A stretch of 64,000 nt of DNA from Nymphalis io (GCF_905147045.1 NC_065894.1:6547501-6611500), one strand, 5' to 3'. Shown: positions 50,007-63,120, counted from the stretch's first letter. Numbers and translations: made by a program. The notes: generated from the letters alone by a model not told the origin.

Positions 50007-50641
50007 AAAAAGTCTTTAATTATATTTTAGTGATGACATTTAATATTTTAGTAAGCCAGTTAAATAGAAAAACAAAATCTTTAACCTTATATTCACGTAA
50101 ATCGTATAATTAATTAGTCTGGTTTGGTGTTTTTATGTGTTGTATGTTTACACGTTTACCTCGCCAATGAAGCCTTATTATTGGAATTTTGTACTTATTT
50201 TAAGTTCTTAATAACTTAACATTGCACACTGCGTTGCGTAAAAATTAATAATTATCGTTTATTATAACGGTGTACATCTTGAAAAATATGACCTACAAGA
50301 TACTAGTTTGATAAATATATGAATCGATAAATTTTAAAATGTTGGTGTTATTTTTTTATTAAATTTATTCAATTTGTATAAAGTATTTATAAGTATATTG
50401 TTATTGATAAAAAAAAAACATTAAGCAACTTTATTTTGTTTGCCGGTCCCGTCATTGTTTATGCCCGCCTGGTGTAGGGCCCTTGTAAATAGAGAAAAAA
50501 GAAACTAGACTAAACTTACGGAAATTTTAATACCGACAATAATTTCGAAGCAATTCACTCCTGAACATCATCATGTCCCGCGAGCTCTAAGAGTAAAGAT
50601 GGATGAGTTTCTGTGTCCAAGACACGGAAACCCGTAAACTT

Positions 50642-50850
50642 TGGCGCCGTAAGAGATATTAACCATTCCTTACACGACCAATGCGCCATCAACCTTGGGA
50701 ACTAAGATATTTTGTCCCTTGAGCCTGTAATTACACTGGCTCACTCACCCTTCAAACCGGAACACAACAATACTAAGTATTGCTGTTTAGCGGCAGACTA
50801 TATGATGAGTGGATGGAACCTAAACAGACGGGCTTGCACAAAGCTCTAAC
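50642..50850 (-). repeat. Retroposon, family B, diverged copy lacking the poly-A end
   Basis: Contains CAATGCGCCATCAACCTTGG, TTACACTGGCTCACTCACCC, TTCAAACCGGAACACAACAA and GGGCTTGCACAAAGCTCTA in the same order as the complete copies on this strand. The A-tail-proximal block (GGGCCACCTGATGG) is absent. Confidence 0.75.
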
Positions 50851-53723
50851 ACAAAATAAATTATTAAGAGTTATAGTGTAAAATATCATGAGGGCAGGTT
50901 AAAAGTAATAAAGTTGAAGAAGTTAAAGCATGCGTTAAACTATTTCACTGCCTGAAAAGTATAGGGACCCCTAGGATGAAAGCGTGCCAATCCCAACAAG
51001 CATGTAGCAAAAAATAGGAGTTTTCGACAATTTAGGGTTCTTCAATTGAACAACCGCTGGCGGAGTCGCGGATGTATACGCAAGTGTGCCCGTAACTTCG
51101 CCCCCTGCGGAGCGAAGACTGCCCGTGGTGATTTTAGTCCGTAAGAGTCCGACATAGCCCTCTATCATCATCATCTGTGATAGAAGGTATACATGAGAAT
51201 TTCCCCACGTATAAAAAAATGCGTTTAACTATTCTTCATTGACTACGTTCGAATACATTGTGTCATATATTTTTATGTTAGTTACTCCTACTCCTTAAAA
51301 TAATATTTGTTTTTAGTTTTCGAGTCCTGAGTGTTATCATCTTTGCCCACGATATAAAATTTAAAAATACCTATTTACATGCAACATATCTAATGTTTAA
51401 TTGAAATAAAATCAATTAGTAAATATATGAAAATTATTTAAAATATCTTTAATAATAGAAATATAATGTGCTCGCTATATTAAATGTCACATTTATTCTG
51501 AATTGCTTAATAACAAAGTAAATATGTTATGTGAGACAAAAACGGTCAGTACTATAGTTTTCATTTCTTATTTTAGACTAGCTTATTAAATTTACCGATA
51601 AAATCATTGTGTTGTCTTCAATTATAATAAAAATTAAAATGTATGTAAAGATTCATATTTTTAGGACTTCCGGAAGTGGGTTCAATTCTAAAACACCGTT
51701 TAGATACCTACTGATCAAGTTAATACAAGCGAGTGTATATGTATATAGACACATACATATATGCACACATATTATAAGTTATACCATATCACAAGTGTTA
51801 AAACGTCGTGTTTCGTGCTTTATCTATATACACTTCTAGGTGACATTCTAACTACTTTGTAAATAGTAGTGGAAGTAATTCAATTTACGTAAAACTTGTA
51901 TATAATGGTTGCATAAACTAATTGAATAATAATTTCCTGAACTAAGCAGGAAACTAGATGCAACATATTCTAGATGCTTATAAACTTCTAGTTTCTTGAC
52001 ACGTATTTTTCCGGTGTAAGACACTTCCTATAAGAACTGATTGTGACCAATTAGGATAAAGCGTTTGAAAGTTTAATTCGACTTGTCTCAATGGATATAA
52101 TGCTAGGCCTTTAACTGCTTAAGTCGAGGGGGTGCGACCGTTTAATATTTTTAAAAACCAAACAAGTAACAAAAATTTGTAAGTGCTAAATTTGGGTTTT
52201 AGATCATATTATCTTCTTGTCGACTTATAAACCGTTTTATGGCAACATTCATAATTCTAAGACGTATACATATGTCCTATATATATATCCTTCCCACCCG
52301 GAGAGGAAATGTAAAGTTGAGTAAGTTTCATATAAAAAGCCTTTGCCTAAATTACATAAGGGATATTTGTTAATGTGGATAATTCATTTAAATATTGGAA
52401 ATATTCGAGTTGTAGGGAAACTAAAATATATATAAATAATTCTACTTTCTTCATCAGACAATGATATCGTTTAATTTATTATTATTTCGATAACGATAGA
52501 TAAAATTGTATCGAATGAAGCGATAGACAATGATAACATTGATGCGTGGACTCAAATATAAAATATAGCGATCCCATTATAGAATATATTGTAGTTATCT
52601 CATTCATTTCGTTGTGGATACTATAATAAACTTATATGACGTAGTGATATCATTGAATCTATTGCATATACATATAAAACCATTTTTAAGCAGACTTAAA
52701 TAAATAAATGTCTTTAAATGTATAAAGTATTATATAAATGGAAAGTTTTATTGCTGTATAAATCGACTGAAATTCAAATATTGTCTCATATTTACGGATA
52801 TTAGACGGATTTTAAATAGTTAATTAATTTAAAAAAATCATAATAATTATATTTAACGTTTATGTAATAAGGAAAATATAACGTCTTAAACAAAAAAAAA
52901 AACGTCAAAAGAAATAACTAAAAAACACTCGTCAAAACCAAAGAGTTCCACTATCCACTTCCTGTCTCTATTAGCTGGATGGTGCCAAAAAATTGTAGTT
53001 ATCATTCGAAATAACCATACTTGCTATGTCCTTAATCGATACGACAAAAGTATTTTACATGTGACAGTTAGTTGCATATAAGTGAAGCATGTAATAATAC
53101 TTCTGGATATCCGTAATTACTTTAATTGACTTTTGAAATTAATATTTATTGCTATTCATATTTATTAATCACTGTCTGTACCTACTACCTAAGGCTACGT
53201 AAACAATACATATAATTACAGAATTATCCTTATTTATTGGTGTATAAATTAAAATACAAAATATTTATTTTACTTAAATAAATAGAAATAAATTAAAAGT
53301 AAAGTAAGAACTATGCAATGTTCTATTGTTGGTCCTCTTTTCTTTCTTTTGTAAGTTAGTTATATGTAATAGAATCATCTGACACTGATCACATCCGAAG
53401 TTATATAGCCTATATACGATTCAACCCATCGTATTTATATAATATATAATGTATTTTTAAGAGATTTCAGGTCCTCGTTGTTGTCTTTCAGTTGGCCGCT
53501 TTCTTGTACTCCCACTTGGCATTAAAGTATCATGTAGAAAAATTATCAAGACCTTCAAGTTGTACCTGTCGGAAACTTTCAGGACAAAATACGCAACCCG
53601 TTTTGACACACGATTTACATAATGCATTTAATGGTTGAATGCACTCCTTTAACATCCGTAATAGAACAGCTGTCTTAAGCGAGAGCATCAGTCAAATCGG
53701 ACTTGTTGTTCGTAAGTTTAGAG

Positions 53724-54052
53724 CAGCGATACTCAACCTTTTCTTTATAGGGGCCACAAACACGTATTATTCATGGTGGCCGCAAATAAAAAAAAATTGG
53801 TAAAGACTTTTTAGGTTTCGGAATTGTTATAAATTATATTAAACAACTATGAACCGATTTTTCGCGTATATTTTAACATGTTTTTTTAATATTTCATGAC
53901 GTTTCGAACACTTTGCAGTGTCCGTGGTCACAAGCAGTTGCTTAATTCAAATTATTTAGGTGTTAATGAAAACCTTTGAAATTAAAAAAAAGCTCAAAAT
54001 AAAGTAACATCAAGTGGGGCAACCACAAAAGGGCCGCAGGTTGTGTGTTGTG
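53724..54052. mobile_element. Non-autonomous hAT-like transposon (329 bp) with 8-bp target duplication
   Basis: Begins CAGCGATACTCAACCTTTT, close to the CAGNGGTTCTCAACC start common in hAT-type elements, and ends GGTTGTGTGTTGTG, whose reverse complement CACAACACACAACC is an imperfect terminal inverted repeat. GTTTAGAG occurs immediately outside both ends (53716-53723 and 54053-54060), an 8-bp duplication as expected for hAT. No transposase frame is present, so it is MITE-like and was moved in trans. Confidence 0.7.
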
Positions 54053-54289
54053 GTTTAGAGCAATAAACCGTACAACCTCTAGCTTCATGATATTATAAAT
54101 ATAGGAAATGATTCCATTGAAAATTAATCATTATAATTCTTTATTAAAGTTTGTTAAAATTTACAAGGTATTTTTCGAAGTCATTTGGGATTGATAACAA
54201 AATTATATATGGACTAAAAATATATATATTGGAAAATTTTTTTAAATAAAAACAAAAGAGATAAAAATAATAGGGACTGTATGTCTCGT

Positions 54290-54610
54290 CGACAAAAAGC
54301 CGAGATGGCCCTGTGGTAAGAACGCGTGAATCTTAACCGATGATCGTGGGTTCAAACGCGGGCAAGCACCACTGAATTTTCATGTGCTTAATTTGTGATT
54401 ATAATTCATCTCGTGCTTTACGGTGAAGGAAAACATCGTGAGGAAACCTGCATGTGTCTAATTTCACTGAAATTCTGCCACATGTGAATTCTACCAACCC
54501 GCATTGGAGCAGCGTGGTGGAATAAGCTCCAAACCTTCTCCTCAAAAAAGAGGAGAGGAGGCCTTTAGCCCAGCAGTGGGACATTCACAGGCTGTTACGG
54601 TACGGTACGG
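54290..54610 (+). mobile_element. SINE, family A, with target duplication
   Basis: Nearly the same sequence as the 11.1-kb copy: A-box-like TGGCCCTGTGG, B-box GGTTCAAACGC, body and a short GTACGGTACGG tail. TATGTCTCGT lies directly outside both ends (54280-54289 and 54611-54620). It is shorter by a small deletion (the GATTTTTTCACCACTTAATT part). It lies about 230 bp after the hAT-like element. Confidence 0.88.
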
Positions 54611-55577
54611 TATGTCTCGTTGTTGTGTACTGATTAACGTTTTTATTCTTAACCACCTTAAAAAAGGATGATGCTCTTGTTTGTTTGTATGTGAGCGATT
54701 TTTTCTAAAACATACGACGATAACTGGGTAATCTATATAATTATAGTTATAGAATCGTCCCATAAGTATATAAAATATTATGATATCATTATTATTTACA
54801 GATTTATAGATATTTTAAAAAAAAACTGTATTTTTTAAATATTATACACAAAAATGGTCAATTCTAATAACGTTGATCGTGTAATGTTAAATTAACATTT
54901 ATATAAAAAGGCAACTTCCATGTTTTAAGCGATGCCATTTCCGAGATTGCCGTTGGCGCATCCAGTTATCGTAAATGAAAAAACTAAACTAAATAAAGTT
55001 TAATGGGTCCAGTTCAGTACTTGCCCGATGACCACCGCTAAGATGGCCACTTTCGAGGGCTTAATCACACTGACTCAACTTCTTGGACTCTGAGCTAAGA
55101 ATACTGCAGAGTTGAACGACCTTACAACAAACACACATTTTTAGTATCGCTATTGACTATTTATTGCTTCGTTTTATGTAAAAAAACCCAAGACTGATAT
55201 TAATAAGATTCAAAAAAACAGACGCGTGTTTTATTGTATTTTTAATAACGTATCGATTATTTTTCTTATAACGTCACACATAAAAACGGTAATTTTTATA
55301 TTTGTGTCCTCTGTATACCAAAGTCCTAACCTTACAGTAATTCAATTAGTTCTATTAGTTATGTATATTTAGTAGTTGCGAGTTATTACTTCCTTCTTAA
55401 GCTAATCGAGTTTATATTTATCAAAGATTATTAAAAATATTTATAAAAACATAATAAACCTATATAAGAAAGTTTGTTTTATGTACAAGTACATCTAATT
55501 CGCATTTGTCGATTATTCCTACTATTGTGATTTTTAATATTTATTTTATTTTTATTTTTCTGATTATTTATTTAATT

Positions 55578-55758
55578 GAGTGCGCCAGTATAGTTATAGG
55601 CACGAGGGACATAACATCTTAGTTCTCAAGGTTGGTAGCGCATTCGCGATGTAAGCGATGGTTAACATTTCTTACAATGCCAATGTCTATAGGCGTTGGT
55701 GACCACTTACCATCAGATGGCCCATATGCTCGTCCGCCTACCCCTATATTAAAAAAAG
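55578..55758 (+). repeat. Retroposon, family B, 5'-truncated copy
   Basis: Starts in the middle of the element at GTGCGCCAGTATAGTTATAG, then follows the family through CATAACATCTTAGTTCTCAA, GTTGGTGACCACTTACCATC and ATATGCTCGTCCGCC to an A-run. Truncation at the 5' end with an intact 3' end is the usual outcome of LINE-driven retroposition. Confidence 0.78.
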
Positions 55759-57244
55759 CAGAAAATAGATTTGATAGTATAAGATACATTGTTTTCAGTT
55801 CCAATGGATTACATTTCATTTTTGATAATGTACAAAATTCGACACCCGTTTAGATTGCTCGCTACTAACCTTATATGACGTGTCAATAAGCTTTAGCTGA
55901 ACAGAACATTGTCATAATTACAATTAAAAAAATCCAAGCTGTTATCAAAAAAGTTTCGATAGGTTGTTAAGTTTGACGAGCAATAACCTAAAAAGACGGG
56001 TAGAATGTTGTCTTAAGTATAGTAAAACGAATATACGAAACGAATACTAGTATTTATGTATTTATTAAAATAGAGCTAAAAGCTAGAGTATTCGATTTAA
56101 GGCGAATTATATCTGACGTTTAATTTCTGTCACAGATAAGCAACATTGCATATACTCTTTTTTAAATGTTTATATTTACAGTTGAAAACAACTTAAGGGC
56201 AGACTGTACCTGACAACTGAATAATTTGGAATACTATTTTGATAAGGTTATTTGAGGTTAATCGAAGAATACCAATTGAGTTTAAACGACCTTCACTTAT
56301 ATCAAGAACGTTCATGATTCTAAAACTGAACTTATGAAATCTATATACAAAATTACAAATACACTGTCGTGTAGTCACATCTGCTTTTAATTAGTTTCAA
56401 AAATAAATAAATTATAGCTATTTAAAAAAAACATCCTAAATAATTTTCTTAATAAAATCTTATTAAATTTTAATTCTTAATAATTTAATTTTAAAATATA
56501 AATTCTAATAACTGATTTTGTTACACGCAAACTAATCAATTGATTTTTATTAATATCGGTATAATTATAATATATATTTTAACGAAACATTTGCTTTTTA
56601 TTCTAATAAATACGATTTGCATTATTAGTCAAAATAAGTATACAAAAACCAAGTAAACAAAGTCGTGATCGCAACTCGTTATTAAATATGAATTCAAATC
56701 GTTTAACGCGAAATACGCTGATATGGTTACTATAATATTGGTAATAACAGTCATTATTGCTCAAACCGCGTATTTGATGCGCCCATAAAGTAACATTATA
56801 GTTTTGATGTGCGTAAATGAATTCATATTATTAGCGGGTCTGGTTGGTTATCGTGTAACCCACATAAAGCGATATCGGATTCCGCTGTAGTGCGCTGAAA
56901 GCGAGATATGTCTTTGTGTTCTTTAATAACAACATTTGAAATACGGTTTGAAATCGTGATAATATGAATTATTTAATAGTTAATAATCTGGGCCGTTTGG
57001 TTCATAGATTATCTAAGTTCTTTTTTATTATATATTTTTTTATCTATATCTCTGCAATCCACATTTGTATGTCAAACGTCTCAATAACCCTATTACCGCA
57101 GCCTTGTGGCGCTGGTAAAGGGGTTAGCCAGCCAACAAAATTAGTTGGTAATTATTTACAGATAAAAATTAACGAAAAATGAATTACAATTACAAAACAA
57201 TACGGTTTTAAAATTGCGGGATTGTATCAAACTTAATGAAACGT

Positions 57245-57265
57245 GATGATGATGATGATGATGAT
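57245..57265. repeat. (GAT)n microsatellite
   Basis: Seven GAT units in A/T-rich intergenic DNA. Confidence 0.95.
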
Positions 57266-57540
57266 GAATGATGGTATAAACTAAAAGACAAACTAAATGC
57301 AGTTGGTTGCAAAACACGATTTTTACTGCAATTATATCTGTGCCATTTTAATTCAGCATTCTATTTTTCTAAGACAATATACAATTAATTTTATTGAAAT
57401 CAAACATAAAAGAAGTCTTGTAATTTATAACAGGAAATAGGCCTACCTAGAATTCGGTCCCTCATAGGAACTGTAGGTAGTTATACTTCTTACTTCTGAT
57501 CATCAATCTGACAAAAATCATCGAACTATGTACTTATATT

Positions 57541-57684
57541 GTGCCTGTAAATGTTAGTTTACTCATCCTTCAAGCTGAAACACAGAAATACAAATTACAT
57601 TACATGTATTGATGTTGATGTTTAGTGGTAGAATAACTGATGAGTGGGTTGTACCTACAAATACAAGCAAGCACATTAGTGCCT
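57541..57684 (-). repeat. Retroposon, family B, old degraded copy
   Basis: Recognisable blocks are TGCCTGTAAATGTTAGTTTAC, ATCCTTCAAGCTGAAACACA, GGTAGAATAACTGATGAGTG and GTTGTACCTAC. Substitutions and an insertion of about 10 nt make it the most diverged family B copy in the window. Confidence 0.6.
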
Positions 57685-59385
57685 GTAGCTTTATACAGTA
57701 TCTTTATAAAAATATAGAAAGACAATACTGGTATCCTTTTTCCGCTGTTTATCAATAATGTTATCAATATTTAAAAAAACTGAAATAAGAGTAGAAAAAA
57801 ATGTTTAATTAATAATATTAATAATTAATTTAATTTGTATGTCAAATTCATGCAAGTTTTATCTTCAAATTTACTATAACGACTAATAAATCATTTAAAA
57901 AAAATAATAATGTTATCATTCTAATTGATTATTGTTCAATTTCAACCAGTGTGCGAACACTAGTAGGTACGCTTGAACACTGAAATGTTGAAATTATTTA
58001 ATAATCTGAATATGTTACTTATCTTAATACACTACTACTACAATAGGTATCGTCTTTTTAGGTTATCTGTGTAGTGTTTTGACTGATATGTAATTTGATA
58101 ATAAAATTCTATTATACGTACATTAATTGATTAAAATTACGACCAACGATATATTAACAAACTTAACAAAATATAGATATGAGTATGTAAGCAGAGGTTA
58201 ATCAATGGATAAAATGTGAAACTAAGAAAAGCATTATCATAAACGTTGTGCTAATAAGCGTTGAAGGAAATATTATGAGTAAACTTGCAAGACGCCGTAA
58301 GAAATTTTGACATGTGGTATATATTAGCAACCCGTTCCGACTTCGCACTTTAAAATAAGGAATTTTCGCATATTATATTTTAGCAATGTATTATACATTC
58401 GTCAATAATTGTAAATTGTAATCATCCTTTACCAACAAGTCTTAATAAGAAATAGGTAGCCAGAAATAATTGTAATATAAAAGATAAGTTCTAAGTTTCT
58501 TAAAGATAACTTCTCTTTAACATGCGGCCTACAATGTCTCATATTAAGACCTCTATAAAATTAATATTCGAGGCTAATAAATTCAACTATGTAGGATGTG
58601 CTTAATATTAATGACATAGGTAAAATTACTTCCCTGTCAACTTTGACCTTTGAATACATGCGAGGCGAGTCTTGTAACAACTATCGTCTCTATTGTCCTC
58701 AGCCTGGGGCGTGGCCAGCGAAACAATAAAATATCTTGAATTATTAAATGTACATTGTTTTGTGAATTAATATATTAAATATTTGCATTATATAACAAAT
58801 TTTTAAATTCATTTATGCAAAGTAACATCTCGTCCGTAATTAGACAATAGACAATATTTCAAGCATTTATTATTTACATAAATGATTATTGTTTAAATTA
58901 TTCACAGCTTTTTCCAAGCTATTATTACAGTCTTTCAGAAACACCCAGGTAACCTTACAATGTCCTTGTTAGGTAGAAATATTGTCAACTTTTAATGAGA
59001 CTGATATATTTAGAAGGTCCTTATCCTGCTTTGAACTCGCGACACTGGACAATCTTGTTATAAAACAACAAGACCTTATGATTTTGATTCAAATATTATT
59101 ATTACTACCTCCTCGTGGCCATCGAAACTACGAAAATGCAATATTTAACATGTCAAAGCTACATTAACTACATTGATATATCATATACATGAATATATAT
59201 AAAGTTTATAATAAAAAAATTGTGATCTTATTGATAAAGGATTTGTGATATCATATGAATTAATCCTGAAATTATTTAAAAAAATTATCGCTTGATTATT
59301 TCGTTACATAAATATATAAAAATATGCTCTTTATTTTTTGGACTTTTATTCTGTTACAAAAGTTTTTTTTAAAATAGAATTTGTG

Positions 59386-59640
59386 TTTTTTTTTTATAAA
59401 TTGCTGGGAAGGCAAATGACTCTAATCCACTGGTAAGTGGTAGTAGAGACCAAACGCGACGAAGGCCAGTACAGTCAGAAAAAACGATCTGCACTAGGTG
59501 TTCCCGCTTTGCCGGACTGCATGAGGCCTCTTCACACCTCGTTTGAAGGAACCCAAGTTATGGTGCGACAGAGAAATGAGTTGCCAAATTTCTTCGCTGT
59601 ACTACTGCGCTTCTTAGCACTAAAAAGACCGTCGTAAGTA
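59386..59640 (-). repeat. Retroposon, family C, longest copy
   Basis: After a T-run come GGGAAGGCAAATGACTCTAA, GGTAAGTGGTAGTAGAG, CAAACGCGACGAAGG, TTGCCGGACTGCATGAGGCC, TCTTCACACCTCGTTTGAAG and GGTGCGACAGAGAAATGAG. The first blocks match the 1.4-kb fragment and the later ones the 49.9-kb fragment, so this copy joins both into one element. A 66-codon frame across it is judged non-genic. Confidence 0.65.
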
Positions 59641-60391
59641 AAAAACCAGACGTCTGGCTGATAATCTTTAGACGAAGAAATGTTTAATAGAATTAGTAAC
59701 TATATTTTGAAGATTTTAAATACATATATAAAATAAAAAATATATATTATGTTAGTTTATACGGAACCGTCAAAGTATTAGTTCTACATGTTTTTATGCA
59801 TACCACACGTTTTGTAAAAAAATGTTTATGATCTAAACTTGTCTATTATTTAAACTATTTTTTTTTTGACTATTTAACATTTATGAGTAATTTAAGTTAT
59901 ACGATGGGATGAATCGATGCCACTAATATATTATTTTAATCCAAACATTATTAGCTTGGTGAGAAATATATCTTATCAATAACATATCGTTTATGAAAAA
60001 CAAACATCAAATTGATATTGATTAAAAAAATGTTATTTGTATAAGAAAAATATAGAATTCTTTCAAAATACAAAGACACTGCTGTTATCAAAAGACGTAC
60101 AATTATGCATCTATAGGATAACAAAAGACTATATGAAAAAATGTTAACACATACATACGAATATTAACATTATCAACATTTATGAATAAAATGATACATG
60201 TCTCACTCTTCTGCTTAGTTCGGGGTTAGCTAACTGGGAGAGCAGCACAACTGCATCTTTGATAATTACTTATATGACAAACATAACGTCTCAAGGGTTG
60301 CCTTAAATAGGAAAGCAAGCTATTAAATTAAAGGGTGCCTCCCAAAGAAGAAAGCTTCTTGCTTAGTTCCTTCAAGTTTATAAAAGGGTAC

Positions 60392-60443
60392 TAGATTACT
60401 TATTTGTCATATACATCAGTGTATATGATAAATAAGTAATCTA
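60392..60443. repeat. Inverted repeat, 23-bp arms, one mismatch, 6-nt loop
   Basis: The left arm 60392-60414 (TAGATTACTTATTTGTCATA...) and right arm 60421-60443 pair with a single C/T difference, which would be a G-U pair in one RNA strand. Loop ATCAGT. Intergenic. Confidence 0.85.
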
Positions 60444-61428
60444 AGTACGTAGAATACAATAGCATTAATCATCAAATGATTACGTATAATTGGTTAGTTG
60501 GTTTGACTTTCATTGTTGCACTTTAACGTTTTATTAAAATGGACAATTTTGTATCTGTTTCGCTCTCACTTCAAACCAAATAATTTCATTACATACCATG
60601 CACCATTTGTATAATTAAATAAATATGAATATTTGATCAACTGCTTTTTGTTTGTCTAACCGCCGTGTCCAAGGAAATATTTAAAGGAAATGTTGGTAAT
60701 ATAAGGCGCTACATATACTTTGACTCAGTGCTGAACAATTTAAATAATATGTAATTAAAACTACATACGAACTTAAAAAAAATAAAAATATTGTCTTTAC
60801 TCAACGTATATCATCATATCTATATTTTTTCATTAGGTATATTTATATATACATACATATATGAGAAAAAATATTTTTTCGAGTCTTGTTTTGACTTTCT
60901 ATTACGTAGTTAACACTGTTTACATCGTATTTTGAAAAATACATAAATATATTTTCATAAACATCCGACCATAACATTGCAATTAATGTAATGTATATAA
61001 AAATTAACCATCAACCATTCAATATTACATATATATTGCGTAGTAAATACATTATTATTTATTCAATAATGTCTTACAATCACATTAAGTAACTGTGGTT
61101 ATCAGAATGTGCGTGTTTAAAATGCAACAATATAAAATAGCAACATTAAATGATACTAATTCATTAATAAACGGTAAAATGTCATCGCTTCCGACCACTT
61201 TAATACTAAATTTATAAGCAGTAGATTAACATTTATTATAATAATCTTACGCGGCTAATATAATAAAGTTCTTACGATGTAATCTTCAGCGCTCATCATC
61301 AAAAATATTTAATACCGAATAAACTACGCTAACTTCAATACTTCCAATATTAAATCTATTAAAATATTAATAAAGTATACTAAAGACATTTCACGTACAA
61401 CAATTATAATTTTATGAATTTTAACCCA

Positions 61429-61620
61429 CAGTAACAGCCTGTGAATATGCTGGGCTAAGGCCTCCTCTCCTTTTTTGAGGAGGTTTGTAGCCAATTCCAC
61501 CACCGTGCTCCAATGTGGGTTGGTGGAATACACATGTGGCAGAATTTCAATGAAATTAGACGGAATTGTACGAGAGGAATTATAAACACAAATTAAGCAC
61601 ATGAATATTCAGTGGTGGTT
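61429..61620 (-). repeat. SINE, family A, truncated copy lacking the tRNA-like head
   Basis: Contains GCTGGGCTAAGGCCTCCTCT, ATGTGGGTTGGTGGAATACA, CATGTGGCAGAATTTCA and TAAGCACATGAATATTCAGT in the order of the 63.5-kb copy, but stops before the B-box and has lost the CATGCAGGTTTCCTC...CCTTCACCG segment. A 92-codon frame here derives from the repeat. Confidence 0.75.
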
Positions 61621-62462
61621 TAGTACCTAATAAAATTAATTCTGTATATAAAATTATTTTATAAAAATGCTTGCAACTTAAATGTTTTCTGATTACGTTT
61701 TACACTCTTATATATCTTTATATCTTAAATTCTGAAATGTGCGGCATTCCCATCCACTGGCAGCCGCCAAAGACCATTCAGACATCCATCCCCGGGCCAT
61801 GTGCTGTTGTGACGGCAACCCCATTATAGTTAACCCCATCATGTTGTGTATTTTTTAAGTGTATGTAGAACCATGTTTTATTTACCTAATTATAAAACTA
61901 CCCAGCTGAACCTCTTAATATGTTAATAAGCCATTTAATGATTAAATGCTTGTCTCCTTGCACGTCAAGCATCCGTAACCAAATACAGCATTTTTGTTCA
62001 TCACGCCATAACAGCTTAAAATGCTTTAACCGGTGATGGAGGCAAGAGCCTATTAGGTGACAAAACAAAACTCTGTAATTTTATGCAACCTATTAGGGCG
62101 ATTTCGTCTTTTTACCACATATTTATGGTGCAAAATTCTGTGTCGTTAATGTAAAGACGTAAGTATCCATCCAATAGCAATCAGAACCACTTTTCGTCAT
62201 TTGGCATCTAAATTAGCATGTATAAATATAGTTTCTATCCTTAGAAAAAAAAAACAAACAAAATACAAGTCCGTTCTGAAAGTACGCTGTGAAGCAGCGA
62301 TACATTCTACTCTATTCTTTAGATAGGACAACTATACTTAACGAAGTGTCATCTTATCCATTCATTCAAATAAATTATATCTGGCAAAACTACTTTCACC
62401 ACCAAAACTACTTTTTGGTGAAAATACAATTATTCTTAATATAGCAGTTTGTCAAGGCCATT

Positions 62463-63120
62463 CATTGCGATCCACCCTCTAGATGAAAAAAAATCCTGGC
62501 CTTACCAGTTAAATCGAAACCACCTGAAAAGATCGATGATTTGATGACACCTGGACTACTCCATTCTTTCTGTACGGTGGTGTTGACGTGAGGGAATATT
62601 CAATTTGAATTTCCGGCGTTTTTTGCTTCTGTACATAGAATTACAGGCCTTTGTTTACAAAACTTATGTCACATTTAGGTAATCCAAATCATAAATGTTG
62701 CGGAAGCGATAGAAAACTGGATAGCGAAGTTTCCGGATGACAAATATCTATAAGAAAATTACTATGCATTAACTTTGCACCACGCATAAGCATTACATTT
62801 GTTCATACAATATAGCTTAACACTAACACGAATTTGATATGTGAAAAAACCGTTCACAGCTTCGAGTTTTATTACCAAAAGAGCCGGATCACTAGTAAAC
62901 CCTCTAAATATCGCTATCTATCGACAGTTAGACAAATCATGTTTTTGCATAACAATTGTTTCCAATTGCGAACACCCTGTGTTATGAGCATCACGTTTCC
63001 ACATGGTGGAAGATAGTATTTTTTGGCTTTCAAGGTCTTTCTAGCTAAAGTATTTCCGGTACGCTTCTTCGCCACAGTTCTCTTAATTATATAGCCACCA
63101 TCATTGTTCTTGTTCTTATT
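62463..63120 (-). pseudogene. Decayed intronless copy of ribosomal protein L6
   Basis: Read on the - strand, short matches to insect RpL6 occur in the correct order without introns: NNDGGYIIKRTVAKKR (like NGG...RTV..KR), KKYYLPP (like YYP), GNVMLITQGVRNWKQLL (like G.VLILLAGRHAGKRVVLL), GGTTTACTAGTGA..CCGGCT (like GLLVTGP), SHIKFV (like QRYV), LPQHL (like LPEHL), FPHVNTTVQK and VIKSSI (like PSEQRKTDQK and VIKAI), and finally KARIFFHLEGGSQ (like LKAMFGLRSSQ). Stops and frame changes interrupt it (for example after VDR near 62910 and at the TGA replacing the Y of SSQY). About 25 codons between YYP and G.VLI are deleted. It is most likely an old processed pseudogene of RpL6; no poly-A remnant is seen. 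Comparison is with the family as remembered. Confidence 0.65.

Larger units (their letters stand above)
42500..62450. other. AT-rich intergenic region downstream of the TIS11 gene
   Basis: No intact gene is recognised. Entered separately are the 44-kb tandem duplication, (AT)n arrays, hairpins at 44.86, 48.46 and 60.39 kb, retroposon copies at 49.9, 50.6, 54.3, 55.6, 57.5, 59.4 and 61.4 kb and a hAT-like element at 53.7 kb. A GC-richer patch at about 48.71-48.92 kb and another at 61.74-61.85 kb are unexplained. Short open frames here have no protein-like features. Confidence 0.6.

Noticed and set aside
62834..63016. 60-codon open frame on the + strand
   Set aside because: It is antisense to the RpL6-like remnant, whose ordered peptide matches are on the - strand.
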